Shown: positions 6,959 through 16,370 of the stretch, in pieces
How the letters are laid out: each line of letters begins with the position of its first letter
Numbering within the stretch: the first letter of the stretch is position 1
Program-made: the position numbers and the translations under genes
Source: Anaerolineae bacterium
Lineage (GTDB): Bacteria > Chloroflexota > Anaerolineae > Aggregatilineales > Phototrophicaceae
Reading direction: 5' to 3'
Length of the DNA: 18,988 nucleotides
Assembly (NCBI GenBank): GCA_028284565.1
Contig: JANQRM010000209.1
Location: 1 to 18,988, forward strand
Notes under the pieces: generated by a model
Database searches by the model: none
Told to the model about the DNA's origin: nothing
Seen by the model: the letters and a program-made list of their open reading frames with translations, nothing else

Positions 6959-7744
6959 TTAGGTTACAGCATCCGGTTCCCTTGTCGTGTCTTTCGTGTT
7001 GTACCATTTACCGGACACGAATTTGTGTAACTGTTCGTCTTGGTCGCGGGTTTCATCGAAGTTGGTGCCATCGGGTAGGATGGTGTGTTCATTGAATTTT
7101 GCTGTCTCTAGATTCTCTCCATATAAGTTCGCATTTGTCAAATTTGCGCCGTGTAACTTTACATCTGATAAGTTCTGATACTCTAATCCCGCATAGAGTA
7201 AGTTAGCCAAACTTAAGTCAGCACTCGGTAAGTTTGCGCCAAAAAAATTGCATCTGTCTAATCTCGCTCCAATTAAGTTAGCGCCCTCAAGATTCACGAA
7301 TCGCAAGCTAGCACCAGACAACTTCGCCTCTGCCAAGTTCCCAGATTTTAGTAATCCATTTTGACCCATCAACCACTCCCGTTTATACATTTGACTCATA
7401 GCATCTAAAGCCTTCTCATTCGACAAACTGCCCGCATCCATCACGAGCTGTTGCTTTAAATCTTCTTCAGCATCCCGCTTCCGCTCAATCTCCCGCCCTT
7501 GATGTCGTCGCCGTTCATCGCGCTCATCCCACAAGCGCAGAATAAACACCGTCACCGCAATGCTCACCGCTTCCGTATACAAGTTCGTCGTCGGGTAGCC
7601 GGTGTCGTTCACAAACAGCTGAAAGCCCAACCCAATCAACACGCCCGTCACAAACACACCTGCCAACAATTGGTAGAAGAACGTGTGTTGTCGCTGAATG
7701 GTGCGAATGTCGTTTAATCGCTCGGTGAAGGTGTTGGTGGTCAT
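6959..7744 (-). CDS. Membrane-anchored pentapeptide-repeat protein
   Basis: A 261-aa protein. Residues 24-44 and 56-71 are two membrane helices, followed by a highly charged helix (about 72-100, rich in RDER/ERKRD) that may form a coiled coil. Residues 136-220 form a pentapeptide-repeat right-handed beta-helix of A(N/D)LxxA units (GASLRFVNLEGANLIGARLD, then GANLPSADLSLANLLYA). The C-terminus contains a TRDQDEQLHKFVSGKW block. In this architecture the beta-helix sits in the cytoplasm on two helices; its ligand is unknown. The start has AGGAGG five bases upstream. A shortened copy of the C-terminal block survives at 7864-7971, so the locus once held two copies. A hairpin terminator follows the stop. 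Confidence 0.8.
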   Translation of the reverse strand: MTTNTFTERLNDIRTIQRQHTFFYQLLAGVFVTGVLIGLGFQLFVNDTGYPTTNLYTEAVSIAVTVFILRLWDERDERRRHQGREIERKRDAEEDLKQQLVMDAGSLSNEKALDAMSQMYKREWLMGQNGLLKSGNLAEAKLSGASLRFVNLEGANLIGARLDRCNFFGANLPSADLSLANLLYAGLEYQNLSDVKLHGANLTNANLYGENLETAKFNEHTILPDGTNFDETRDQDEQLHKFVSGKWYNTKDTTREPDAVT

Positions 7745-7863
7745 GACTGCCTCCTGATGTCTGCGTTCTTACTTACCACTGTAACATAGGTGGTCAGGTG
7801 TACTGTGCCTTTTCCCGTTGGTTAGTCGTCCTCCTTCTTATCTTGTGCCTTCACCCAGTCAGG

Positions 7864-7971
7864 TTACCATTCACCAGACACGAATTTGTGTAATTGTTCG
7901 TCTTGGTCGCGGGACGGGTCGAAGGGTGTTGCTTCAACCAACGCGAGTGCTTTGAAGGTCTGGGTAAGTTG
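7864..7971 (-). pseudogene. C-terminal remnant of a second pentapeptide-repeat gene
   Basis: The minus strand reads ATPFDPSRDQDEQLHKFVSGEW then stop, nearly the same as the C-terminal block of the gene at 6959-7744. At DNA level 7866-7913 and 7003-7050 match at 45 of 48 positions as a direct repeat 863 bases apart. No pentapeptide ladder or membrane segment can be read further upstream, so this is the decayed tail of a tandem paralogue. Confidence 0.65.
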
Positions 7972-8212
7972 TATCGATCGAGCTGTGCGTTTCGTGCAAT
8001 CTCGGTTTGAAGCCTGCTCCAGCAATCGAGTTTTGTTGCATTGCAGTATGTTGTTGCTTGTTCATGTAGTAACAGGTCACGCCATTTGAAAGAGAGATAT
8101 CTCGAATCTAATCCTAACGGACTCTGTTGTATACTATTATTATACACTCGTTAACCAAAACCTAAATAATCTTGAACGTTAGGGCAAAAGTTTTTTTTGA
8201 AAAGGCTAAGTT

Positions 8213-11200
8213 ATGATAATTGCTGTGTCACGTATTCTGGTTTGGTGCTTCCTTTTATTGGTCTTGATCGTCAGCATTCCAATGACTTCTGCTCAAGATC
8301 CTACGCCGACACCCAGCTTTTCGCCAACGATGACGTCGGCCGTCTCTGAGACCCCGTTACCCACTTCGGAGCATTCTCAGACTCCGCTACCCACAGCAAC
8401 GTTGGAGCTTCCCTCACTGTCACCCACAGACTCACCAACTATTCCGGTGAATGTGTCTCCTACCCAACCTATTGTGCCAACGCATACAGATACGCCAATT
8501 CTTTCGACCGACACACCGGTTGCTGAAGTTACTGACGATCCCGCCATATCGGACACACCTACTCAAACTGCGAGCTTCGCTCCATCACCAACCATGAATG
8601 CGATTTCGGGAACCACCGCAACATTGATGCCGACAGACACTTCAACAATGCCGCAACCCGAATGGTCATTGCTATTTGCTGACAATTTCGATAGTGGAGA
8701 CACCTCGGCTTGGCAATATGGTAGCGGCTGGGGTTTCTTACCGGAAGCGACTGGGCAGGCTCTCCGTGTTTACAACAGTGCCGAACCTGTCACCTTCACA
8801 GGCGGCAATTTCAGTGATGTCCGAGTGGATGCGGAATTTATCGTCGACCATGGGACAGCCCAAATGCATGTGCGCCAGAGTGCGGCAGGACGCTATACGG
8901 CTACATTGGATAACCTTGGAAATGCAGCAGTATACCGTAATGAGGTATTGGTACAATCAACTTCCATTACACTCGGTTTGCCTGAACAAGGTCATCAACT
9001 CCGCCTTATTGTTTTAGGCGACACGTTGCGGGTGACTGTTGATGATATTGAAGTTATGGTGTTTGTTGATCCGACCCCATTGCCCGCTGGGGAGATTGCC
9101 ATTTCGGCATCCTTTGACCCACTTGCCAACAATTCAACACCCATACCGCCTGTCAACACCGTCGTTGTCGATGATGTAGCAATTTGGTTACCTCTTGTTT
9201 CGGCTTCAACACCCAGCCCAACGGCTATGGAGACAGTCGGTCCAACTGACACTATGCTACTCACCGATACTGCGAGCCCAACACAGGCTGAACCTGTGGC
9301 AGCAGTAGCAGCGGTGCAGTTGTTCATTACAGACGATATTTCCATAACCGATCCAACAGCCCAACCCTTTTTAGAAGCCGCCACGACTCATATCGCTATG
9401 GTCGGTTTTTTTGATGAAATCAATAAACCCAATCAAACTGACATATTGATTTTCAATCCAGACGAGACAACTCCTGGAGCCGGAGAAAATTCGATCGACC
9501 CACAGCTGATCAATGTCACGAATACCATCAACGAAAACGAAATCCATCCCACCATCTCGCCCGACGGACAATGGTTAGCCTACACACTATTAGGTAGCCC
9601 AAACCAGATTGTCGTGATTTCTGCTAACGACCCAACCCAAAGGTACATCCTAGGTGAAGGACAGTTGCCCAGTTGGTCGCCTGATGGATCTCAACTGGCA
9701 TTCGTTATTGCGGATGGTGATGCAGACGTTTTCGTTGCCGACTTTATTTCATTTCCATCTCCCAGTTTGGGAACTCCCATTCAAGTGACATCCTCGCCCA
9801 TAACCGTGTTAATAGAAAGACCCTCTTGGTCGCCTGACGGCACACAACTCGTTATTCACGACAGGCATTTAGGCAATCTCAATCTCATTGATGTAACCTC
9901 GCCTCCCTATACTCCTACTCTGCTCATCGAGCTTATATATGGATATCAGAACCGTTCTGTTGAGTGGTCTAAATCATCCGCCATCAACCAGATTGCATTC
10001 TATACATCCCTCAGTCAATTTCCTTACGACATATACACAATCGTGCCTAATCCGGCGAATCCAAGCCCAACGCTCCTGCAAACGACGGATCCACAAAGTG
10101 AGGTTCGATTAGATTGGGCACCACCGCTAGCGGAAACAGCCAACGGCGCACAATTGATATATGCGGCAGTAGGGAGTTCTTCAATTCGACGCATTGATGT
10201 CCCAAACAACTCCCCAGAAACTGTCTATGAAGTGTCGGGTAAGGCAGTCGGTAGCATTATCAGTTGGTCACGCGCCTTTAAGCCACTTGAGACCTGTCCT
10301 GTAGCTATCTCGTCTAGTTCTGCAGTCAATGGTAATGGGTGTCCAACTGAAACACCGACTCCTACTAATACACCTATTGGATCGATTTGTCTAGCAACTA
10401 TCTCTACTAGTTCTTCTATCAATTTGCGCTCAGGCCCGAGTGTACAAAACCAAATCATTGTAACGCTTACAAATGGGCAATCAGTCAATATTTTAGGGCA
10501 ATTTGGTAATTGGTTCTATGTTGAACTAGAGAATATGGAGGTAGGTTGGATAGGATTGCCACAAGTTTTAGTTATAAGTGAAGATTGTGTAACCATTCCA
10601 TCTGTTGATGAAAATGGGAATCCAATTATGGCGATTTATGACTTTGAACTTCAAGCACCTCCGGTTGCATGGAGGCAACCTCCACCCGGTTATTGTACTG
10701 GAGATAGTGATATTGAGAATTTCACTAATTGTGCAAGGGTTGTCTATTATTGGTATTACTTTGGCTTTATTGAAGCTATTGGAAGACCACCTAATGTCAG
10801 TGATATGTTAGGAGCAATATATAGAACTGAGCTAGGTACAGTTACGCTGCTTTCAAATGGTTACAACAACTTTGCTTCCTCATCGAGTAGTTCAATTGCA
10901 CAAGAAGCACACCGTAACAATTTTTGGAGTGTCGTCTATACACAAATACCAAGTTGTGCAGATGTCAATCAAGCATGCGACCCATTTTTAACAGCCGAAG
11001 AAATCACCGAACATTATCTAGTACAAGTCCAGTCTTGGTACCAACTCGCACTTTTTGGTAGCCCGAATATTAGTAAGCTTAATGAAGATCTAATTGAGCT
11101 CGGGAGAGCATTTACAAGTGTTGGCTTAAACGCGGTGAGTCAACGTTGGCTAATTACTGATCGTCCAAGACAGTGGGGCAACTATGGATATAGTTTGCCA

Positions 11201-11500
11201 GGTTATGATGCCATTGTAAGCGACCCAAGTAAAGCGAATCTGGTTGCCTATTGCCAAACCATTCATATGTTTATTGATGGAGATGGAGATCCCAATAATC
11301 AACTAGATCCAAATGTAGATTTTTGGTCTGACTATCGGTTTGTCATTATTACTGCTACGTCGTTAGGTTTTAATACCTCTACATACAACCATAAAGTTCA
11401 CCCACGCCCACCTTGGTTAGACCAGCAAATCCAAGTTGAAGGGGAACAGGTGTATTATCGAAATACTATTTTAAGAAGAGTTGCACTGCAATGCACGTAA
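8213..11500 (+). CDS. Large secreted multidomain protein: Thr/Pro linker, LamG-like domain, PD40 propeller, SH3b, unknown C-terminal domain
   Basis: A 1095-aa exported protein. Residues 1-27 are a signal peptide (hydrophobic core FLLLVLIVSI, likely cut after SAQ/SA). Residues 28-147 are a Thr/Pro/Ser-rich linker, typical of Chloroflexota surface proteins. Residues about 150-325 resemble a concanavalin-like/LamG sandwich (FADNFDSGDTSAW at the start, VVVDDVAIW at the end). After a second linker, residues 440-700 form a TolB-like propeller with PD40 motifs (ISPDGQWLAY, SWSPDGSQLAF, SWSPDGTQL). Residues about 726-787 are an SH3b domain (SINLRSGPS ... GWIGLP). The last 300 residues are helical with several Cys and Trp and are not recognised. 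Base composition falls sharply from about 10320, at the linker before SH3b. The start has AAGG seven bases upstream; TATACT at 8130 is a possible -10. The next gene follows after 38 bases and is probably co-transcribed. Confidence 0.75.
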   Translation: MIIAVSRILVWCFLLLVLIVSIPMTSAQDPTPTPSFSPTMTSAVSETPLPTSEHSQTPLPTATLELPSLSPTDSPTIPVNVSPTQPIVPTHTDTPILSTDTPVAEVTDDPAISDTPTQTASFAPSPTMNAISGTTATLMPTDTSTMPQPEWSLLFADNFDSGDTSAWQYGSGWGFLPEATGQALRVYNSAEPVTFTGGNFSDVRVDAEFIVDHGTAQMHVRQSAAGRYTATLDNLGNAAVYRNEVLVQSTSITLGLPEQGHQLRLIVLGDTLRVTVDDIEVMVFVDPTPLPAGEIAISASFDPLANNSTPIPPVNTVVVDDVAIWLPLVSASTPSPTAMETVGPTDTMLLTDTASPTQAEPVAAVAAVQLFITDDISITDPTAQPFLEAATTHIAMVGFFDEINKPNQTDILIFNPDETTPGAGENSIDPQLINVTNTINENEIHPTISPDGQWLAYTLLGSPNQIVVISANDPTQRYILGEGQLPSWSPDGSQLAFVIADGDADVFVADFISFPSPSLGTPIQVTSSPITVLIERPSWSPDGTQLVIHDRHLGNLNLIDVTSPPYTPTLLIELIYGYQNRSVEWSKSSAINQIAFYTSLSQFPYDIYTIVPNPANPSPTLLQTTDPQSEVRLDWAPPLAETANGAQLIYAAVGSSSIRRIDVPNNSPETVYEVSGKAVGSIISWSRAFKPLETCPVAISSSSAVNGNGCPTETPTPTNTPIGSICLATISTSSSINLRSGPSVQNQIIVTLTNGQSVNILGQFGNWFYVELENMEVGWIGLPQVLVISEDCVTIPSVDENGNPIMAIYDFELQAPPVAWRQPPPGYCTGDSDIENFTNCARVVYYWYYFGFIEAIGRPPNVSDMLGAIYRTELGTVTLLSNGYNNFASSSSSSIAQEAHRNNFWSVVYTQIPSCADVNQACDPFLTAEEITEHYLVQVQSWYQLALFGSPNISKLNEDLIELGRAFTSVGLNAVSQRWLITDRPRQWGNYGYSLPGYDAIVSDPSKANLVAYCQTIHMFIDGDGDPNNQLDPNVDFWSDYRFVIITATSLGFNTSTYNHKVHPRPPWLDQQIQVEGEQVYYRNTILRRVALQCT

Positions 11501-11538
11501 GAAGCATTTTCATTACTTAGATCAAAGAGGAAGAAATC

Positions 11539-14457
11539 ATGAGTCAATTAGTGATTAGAATCATTGTCTTATTGAGTCTAAGTATGATTCTTATACGCCT
11601 AGATGCACAATCAAGCCCTGTAGATACCGATGAAGTTATCATCTATACAAAAGATATTGGTCCGTCACGAGAATGGATCAGATACACAGCCACTAGCAAT
11701 CAAGTTTATAGTATCCCAACAGACAAATGCAGTAGTCTATCCCCAAGTGGTGTTTATATTGCTCAAACATCTTTAGATACTCAAAATAATGATTTAGTCA
11801 TTATTCAACTAGATACCCAAGCCACTATTGTGCAATCTTCTTGGGATACTGGATGGGAACCATGTGGACAATTTTGGATAAACGATGAAGCCATTGGCAT
11901 TCAAAAGAAAGACAATATTGATGAGTTTTTTGCTTTTGATCTCGTCAATGGTTCATTGGTTAGTGCTAGTTACCCCTCAGTACCTCCCCAATATCCCCCA
12001 CTTCCAGACTGGATTTCCAACATTGCTGAGAATTATATTCTTCCATCACCTGATGAAAATATCTATCTCTACGAAAGATGTACAGGGCAAGTGTTAACTC
12101 CAGATGGTAATCACTGTCAGATACCAACTGATTTCGTCATTTACAATGATGCACAGGCGTCAGTTGTTCACCTTCTAGAAAATCCGAGTCCTGATTTGAT
12201 TCGTGGCAATGATAGTCTTGGGAATAGAATATATTCGGAAGGGGCAAAATGGTCTCCTTTAGGGCAACACTTGGCTTTTATTCGATATCGAGATTGCGCG
12301 TTTTGTTTTTTCGACCTAAGTATATATAGTCTTAGTTCTCAACAATATCTTAATACTGATTGGCTAAATGCCGAATTAGATTATGTAAAACCGCTGAAAT
12401 GGTCGCCAAATAGTCAATTTGTAGCAATGTGGATTGTTGGAAGGCTTGAGGAAGAAGTACAAGTCGGGGATGACCCCTTCACGCGACGAACGTTAGTTTT
12501 CTACGATGTAACGACAGAATCCTATACCATTACAGACCAATCCTTTGATATTGAGCGATTTGGAAATACAGGGTTTTGGTCACCTAGCTCTGATGGTTAT
12601 ATTTTCACAGACATTTATGGCACCCTGTTTCATGTCGATGTGTCTACAGGTCAGTCAACACAGATTGACAATAACGTAGTGAGGCTTGTTGCATGGAGAC
12701 TTGATAATCTTCCTCATCAGAATTGCAATCTTGACCCGAATTATAGTGCTTCTATCACAAACTATACGTTGGTAAATGCAGATACCGATCAAGACATTCG
12801 CACACTCGATCATACCATCACAGAGACCATCGACTTCAGTGCGATAGGTACCCAGAACATCAACATCCGCGCGAACACCAATCCAGCGACTGTTGGTAGT
12901 GTAGTCTTCGGCTTGGATGGTGATCCGAGCTATCGAACGGAGAATGGTGCGCCCTATGCGCTTGCTAGCAACATCAACGCAGACTACCTTCCATGGACAC
13001 CCTCTATCGGGACGCACACCTTGACAGCCACACCCTACTCAGGTCCAGACGGAACTGGAACAGCGTGTACACTCTTAACGCTCAATTTCGACGTTATTGA
13101 CTCTGGCGCATCGAGTAATCTCATTACTAACATCAACGCCAACAGCCTCGACCCCAATGATGTCTACGAAGTGGATATGCTGGCAGTGGGTGAAGAGGTG
13201 TTCATCGACACAACGTTTACGTTTTTGAGCGCACCGAGTACCTTGCTCGGACAAGAGTTTATTCGCACCGCAAACGATGATAAAGAAGCTCCTGCTGGCG
13301 ACTTCTTGAGCTTTACGTTAACCGCAGATGCCACGGTTTATATTTTATTTGACGCCCGCCATTCCATTCCGCAATGGATGGTGAATGAGGGTTGGGTTGA
13401 TACCGGATTAATCGTTGATGCAACGGATGCACAAGCGAGTGGGCATCAAGAACGCAATGTCTATTCGAAAACATTCAGTGCGGGTCTGGTTACTTTAGGA
13501 GCTAGCGAAGCCGGATTCTTCAGTACGATGTACAGCGTTGTTGCGGTTCCAGCGAGTGCACCCACACCTCTCATCACGACTGTGAGTGCCAATAGTTTAG
13601 ATCCTAATGATATGTATACGACGAGTACATTACAAGTTGGGACAGACGTGTTCATTGATCGAAACTATACATGGCTGAGTGCGCCGTCGAGCCTGCTGAG
13701 TCAAGAGTTCATTCAAACCGCGCTGGACGACAAAGAAGCACCCGCTGGAGATTTTCTCACTTTCACGCTAACCGCGGATGCCACAGTTTATGTCTTATTT
13801 GATAGTCGCCATTCCATTCCGCAATGGATGGTGAATGAGGGTTGGGTTGATACCGGGCTACTCGCCGATGCGACAGACGGACAGTCGAGTGGACATCAAG
13901 AACGTAACATTTATTCTAGGGCATTCAGCGCGGGTCAAGTGACCTTGGGAGCCAGTGAAGCCGGATTCTTTAGTGTGATGTATTCGGTTGTGGCGATTCC
14001 GAGCACACCATCAGGTCCACTCATCACGAATGTGAGTGCCAACAGTGTAACTCCCACCGACGTATATGAAATTGATACTCTGGCGGTTGGTGAGGAAGTC
14101 TTTATCGATCGGAATTACACTTGGCTCAGTATGCCGCCAAATTTGCTCGGACAGGACTTCATTCGAGCGGCGAATGATGATAAGGTCGCACCCGCTGGCG
14201 ACTTCTTGAGCTTTACGTTAACCGCAGATGCCACAGTTTATATCTTGTTTGACACCCGTCATTCCATCCCGCAATGGATGGTGAATGAGAGTTGGGTTGA
14301 TACCGGGCTACTCGCCGATGCGACAGATGGTCAATCAAGCGGACATCAGGAACGTCGAGTTTATACGAAAACATTCAGCGCGGGGCAAGTGACCTTGGGT
14401 GCGAGTGAAGCGGGTGCGTCGAGTGTGATGTACACAGTGGTCGCGGTTCCGCAGTAA
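11539..14457 (+). CDS. Secreted propeller protein with Ig-like domain and three 150-aa repeats
   Basis: A 972-aa exported protein. Residues 1-24 are a signal peptide (IIVLLSLSMILI core, then LDAQS). Residues 30-400 form a degenerate PD40/WD-like propeller (KWSPLGQHLAF, KWSPNSQFVAM, FWSPSSDGYIF). Residues about 406-520 are an Ig-like sandwich of the type seen in secreted bacterial proteins with malectin or carbohydrate-binding modules (INIRANTNPATVGSV, ENGAPYALA, GTHTLTATPYSGPDGTG). Three tandem domains start at residues 528, 678 and 828 with the signature VGEEVFID, IRTANDDK, VYILFD and RHSIPQWMVNE. No catalytic motif is seen, so a binding or adhesive role is inferred. The first 1.2 kb is AT-rich, the rest GC-richer. 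GAGGAAG precedes the start, and the upstream gene ends 38 bases before it. Confidence 0.75.
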   Translation: MSQLVIRIIVLLSLSMILIRLDAQSSPVDTDEVIIYTKDIGPSREWIRYTATSNQVYSIPTDKCSSLSPSGVYIAQTSLDTQNNDLVIIQLDTQATIVQSSWDTGWEPCGQFWINDEAIGIQKKDNIDEFFAFDLVNGSLVSASYPSVPPQYPPLPDWISNIAENYILPSPDENIYLYERCTGQVLTPDGNHCQIPTDFVIYNDAQASVVHLLENPSPDLIRGNDSLGNRIYSEGAKWSPLGQHLAFIRYRDCAFCFFDLSIYSLSSQQYLNTDWLNAELDYVKPLKWSPNSQFVAMWIVGRLEEEVQVGDDPFTRRTLVFYDVTTESYTITDQSFDIERFGNTGFWSPSSDGYIFTDIYGTLFHVDVSTGQSTQIDNNVVRLVAWRLDNLPHQNCNLDPNYSASITNYTLVNADTDQDIRTLDHTITETIDFSAIGTQNINIRANTNPATVGSVVFGLDGDPSYRTENGAPYALASNINADYLPWTPSIGTHTLTATPYSGPDGTGTACTLLTLNFDVIDSGASSNLITNINANSLDPNDVYEVDMLAVGEEVFIDTTFTFLSAPSTLLGQEFIRTANDDKEAPAGDFLSFTLTADATVYILFDARHSIPQWMVNEGWVDTGLIVDATDAQASGHQERNVYSKTFSAGLVTLGASEAGFFSTMYSVVAVPASAPTPLITTVSANSLDPNDMYTTSTLQVGTDVFIDRNYTWLSAPSSLLSQEFIQTALDDKEAPAGDFLTFTLTADATVYVLFDSRHSIPQWMVNEGWVDTGLLADATDGQSSGHQERNIYSRAFSAGQVTLGASEAGFFSVMYSVVAIPSTPSGPLITNVSANSVTPTDVYEIDTLAVGEEVFIDRNYTWLSMPPNLLGQDFIRAANDDKVAPAGDFLSFTLTADATVYILFDTRHSIPQWMVNESWVDTGLLADATDGQSSGHQERRVYTKTFSAGQVTLGASEAGASSVMYTVVAVPQ
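13120..14454 (+). repeat. Three tandem repeats with a 450-bp period inside the adhesin-like gene
   Basis: Units begin with CTC-AT at 13120, 13570 and 14020, exactly 450 bases (150 codons) apart. Each opens with LIT-x-(I/V)-x-ANS and ends with MY(S/T)VVA(V/I)P. Some blocks are almost identical in DNA: the segment encoding HSIPQWMVNEGWVDTG in units 1 and 2, and the segment encoding GDFLSFTLTADATVYI in units 1 and 3. Other parts have diverged, which points to duplication followed by patchy homogenisation. Confidence 0.85.
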
Positions 14458-14561
14458 TCTCTACTTGCGACCCACAAATCTGATTCTACCTGTATGGATG
14501 ATTGCGTTGGAGCATTCAACACGGTTTTCCGTTTGAACGAAGCGAACATCCCGATATGTAC

Positions 14562-14586
14562 CAAAAAACCGCCTTGCATGGCGGTT
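14562..14586 (-). terminator. Rho-independent terminator of the MFS transporter gene
   Basis: AACCGCC (14567-14573) and GGCGGTT (14580-14586) make a 7-bp stem with a 6-base loop. Read on the minus strand the stem is followed by a run of six T. It lies about 75 bases past the MFS stop codon. On the plus strand there is no T-run, although the stem could also slow readthrough from the adhesin-like gene. Confidence 0.75.
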
Positions 14587-14659
14587 GCGATTGGGTAGTT
14601 GGGTTGGACAGACAAGATTAGTTCGGAATGTCTACCTTTTTGAATATGCCAAGATAACC

Positions 14660-15952
14660 TTATTTAGTTGCATCGACGATATGTGTGATGTCGTCAGCCT
14701 CTGCCTTCTCCCGTTTCGAGAGGAAGATGAAGGGCACAGCAACCACCTGAATGCCTGCACCAAATACTAAAGATGTTGAATAATTCCACACATCCGCTGC
14801 TCGCCCTAATGTGGGTTGGATGACCACACCGCCACTAGATGCCATCAAGGCATCAAAGGACAAGACAGTGGCACGCTGTTTCGAGGGAATCAAGCCATTG
14901 AGATAGGCTTGACGGATCGGCGTACTCGCGGAAAACATCAACGCCCAAATTGCCATCAATAGGACGGCTACCCAGAAATTATCTGTCAGCCCTATACCGA
15001 GAAGTATCACAACCGAAAAAATGGCGGTCAGAAGCAAAATGGTGGTTTTCTTACTAAAGAATTTACGAACAATCGGAACACTGATGCCACCCGCAATTTG
15101 TGCGCCAGCCACTATCGCTGCCGTCAGACCTGCAATCCCATAAGCGGTCTCATCACCATAGAGTTCAAGCATATAAGGTTGCATAGCATAAAATACATAA
15201 ATCCCTACCCCAGCAGAAAAGGGCGCCGCCAACATCAGCCATCGAACGGGTCGTTGTCCCAAACCAAATTCGACCGACTCATGTAATATGCGTCGCATCT
15301 CACGAATCGGGTTTGCATCTTCTGCGGCTTTGAAACCCAAATCCCTCATATAGATGAAAGCCACAACAAAAGTGATGCCTAAGATAACAGCGCGCAAGAT
15401 GTAAGGCACACTCAAGTTGGACAATTGAGCAATATAGCCACCTGCGACTGAACCGGATAACATCGCGATTCCCATGATCATCTGCCCTTTGGCAAACACC
15501 GGGTCTAAATCGCCTTCATAACCCGTATGTTCAAGCGCATCGACCAACCAAGCTTCTGTCGCACCGGTGAAAAAGGTGAAGCCCAATCCGAGAAAGATGG
15601 ATGAGCCAGCCCAAATCCATAAGGGAGCTCGAATCTCCCAAGCCAGAAGATACAAAATCGTCGACACAGCCAGAACCACCGTGCCGAGCAAAAACGATGT
15701 GCGCCGTCCTCTCACGTCGGCGACGACACCTGTGGGAACTTCAAAAACCATCTGTCCAACGGTGAAAAAGGCATTCGCCAGAAAGGCTTCGGTATTCGAC
15801 AGCCCAGCATCCAAGAGGAAGAGGGTGTTCACGCCCCAGATAAATGATGCTGCCAAAGTGGTTAAGAGCATCAAGCTCAAATAAACCCGTTGGATATGTT
15901 GTGGACTGTCTGTTCGATTATTCATTGATTCTCGCTTTTTAGAGGGACTCAT
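14660..15952 (-). CDS. MFS transporter
   Basis: A 430-aa polytopic membrane protein with about 12 hydrophobic segments and a central charged loop near residues 210-230 (FKAAEDANPIREMRR). The major facilitator motif A is present between helices 2 and 3: GVVADVRGRRTSF at residues 75-87. The preceding FEVPTG is typical of the tetracycline/multidrug-like branch of drug:H+ antiporters. The substrate cannot be told from sequence. The first ATG is used, with AAAAGGGAG directly upstream (short spacing); the in-frame Met at residue 10 is an alternative start. It is transcribed alone, towards the plus-strand surface-protein genes, and is closed by the hairpin at 14567-14586. Confidence 0.85.
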   Translation of the reverse strand: MSPSKKRESMNNRTDSPQHIQRVYLSLMLLTTLAASFIWGVNTLFLLDAGLSNTEAFLANAFFTVGQMVFEVPTGVVADVRGRRTSFLLGTVVLAVSTILYLLAWEIRAPLWIWAGSSIFLGLGFTFFTGATEAWLVDALEHTGYEGDLDPVFAKGQMIMGIAMLSGSVAGGYIAQLSNLSVPYILRAVILGITFVVAFIYMRDLGFKAAEDANPIREMRRILHESVEFGLGQRPVRWLMLAAPFSAGVGIYVFYAMQPYMLELYGDETAYGIAGLTAAIVAGAQIAGGISVPIVRKFFSKKTTILLLTAIFSVVILLGIGLTDNFWVAVLLMAIWALMFSASTPIRQAYLNGLIPSKQRATVLSFDALMASSGGVVIQPTLGRAADVWNYSTSLVFGAGIQVVAVPFIFLSKREKAEADDITHIVDATK

Positions 15953-16148
15953 TGCTCCCTTTTCCTACCTGTGCAAAGAGCTTAACGCATAATTCTTGAT
16001 TTCTGAAATTTAGGGTAAGGAAAGTTGGTTTTTTTAAGTCATTGTCGAACAAGTTGATGTGATGCTGCCGATTCATTTGCTAGAATTAAAGTAATCGTAA
16101 TTATTTTGCAGTTCCACGTGTTTCAAAATCACCCTTAAAGGCGTGTGG

Positions 16149-16370
16149 ATGATGACTCCTCGACAACGCGATGTTTACCGATTCATCAAGGCATTCATCA
16201 AAGAACATGGTTACGCGCCCCACATAAAGGATATTGGCAATGAACTGGGTGTTTCAGCTTCGACTGCGCATCATCATGTAAATTGGTTGGTTACATACGG
16301 ATATATCGTTCGTGAACGGTACAAAACAGCTGGGATTCGACTGCCGGACAGTGAGGAGGCTGGAACATGA
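16149..16370 (+). CDS. LexA-type winged-helix protein without protease domain
   Basis: A 73-aa protein matching the N-terminal DNA-binding domain of LexA: TPRQRDVYRFIKAFIKEHGY at 3-22, then P24-x-IKDIGNELGVS and STAHHHVNWL as the helix-turn-helix, and a GYIVRE wing. LexA itself is about 200 aa with a Ser/Lys autoprotease; here the protein ends just after the wing, so it cannot cleave itself in response to DNA damage. A GTG at 16143 is in frame, but AAAGG at 16137-16141 is seven bases before the ATG at 16149. The stop overlaps the next start by four bases (ATGA), so the two genes are translationally coupled. It may be an anti-LexA competitor or a local regulator; its DNA target is unknown. Confidence 0.75.
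   Translation: MMTPRQRDVYRFIKAFIKEHGYAPHIKDIGNELGVSASTAHHHVNWLVTYGYIVRERYKTAGIRLPDSEEAGT

Noticed and set aside
16040..16070. Possible SOS box (GAAC...) ahead of the LexA-like gene
   Set aside because: The sequence near GTCGAACAAGTTGAT is only a partial palindrome and does not match a LexA box I can defend.
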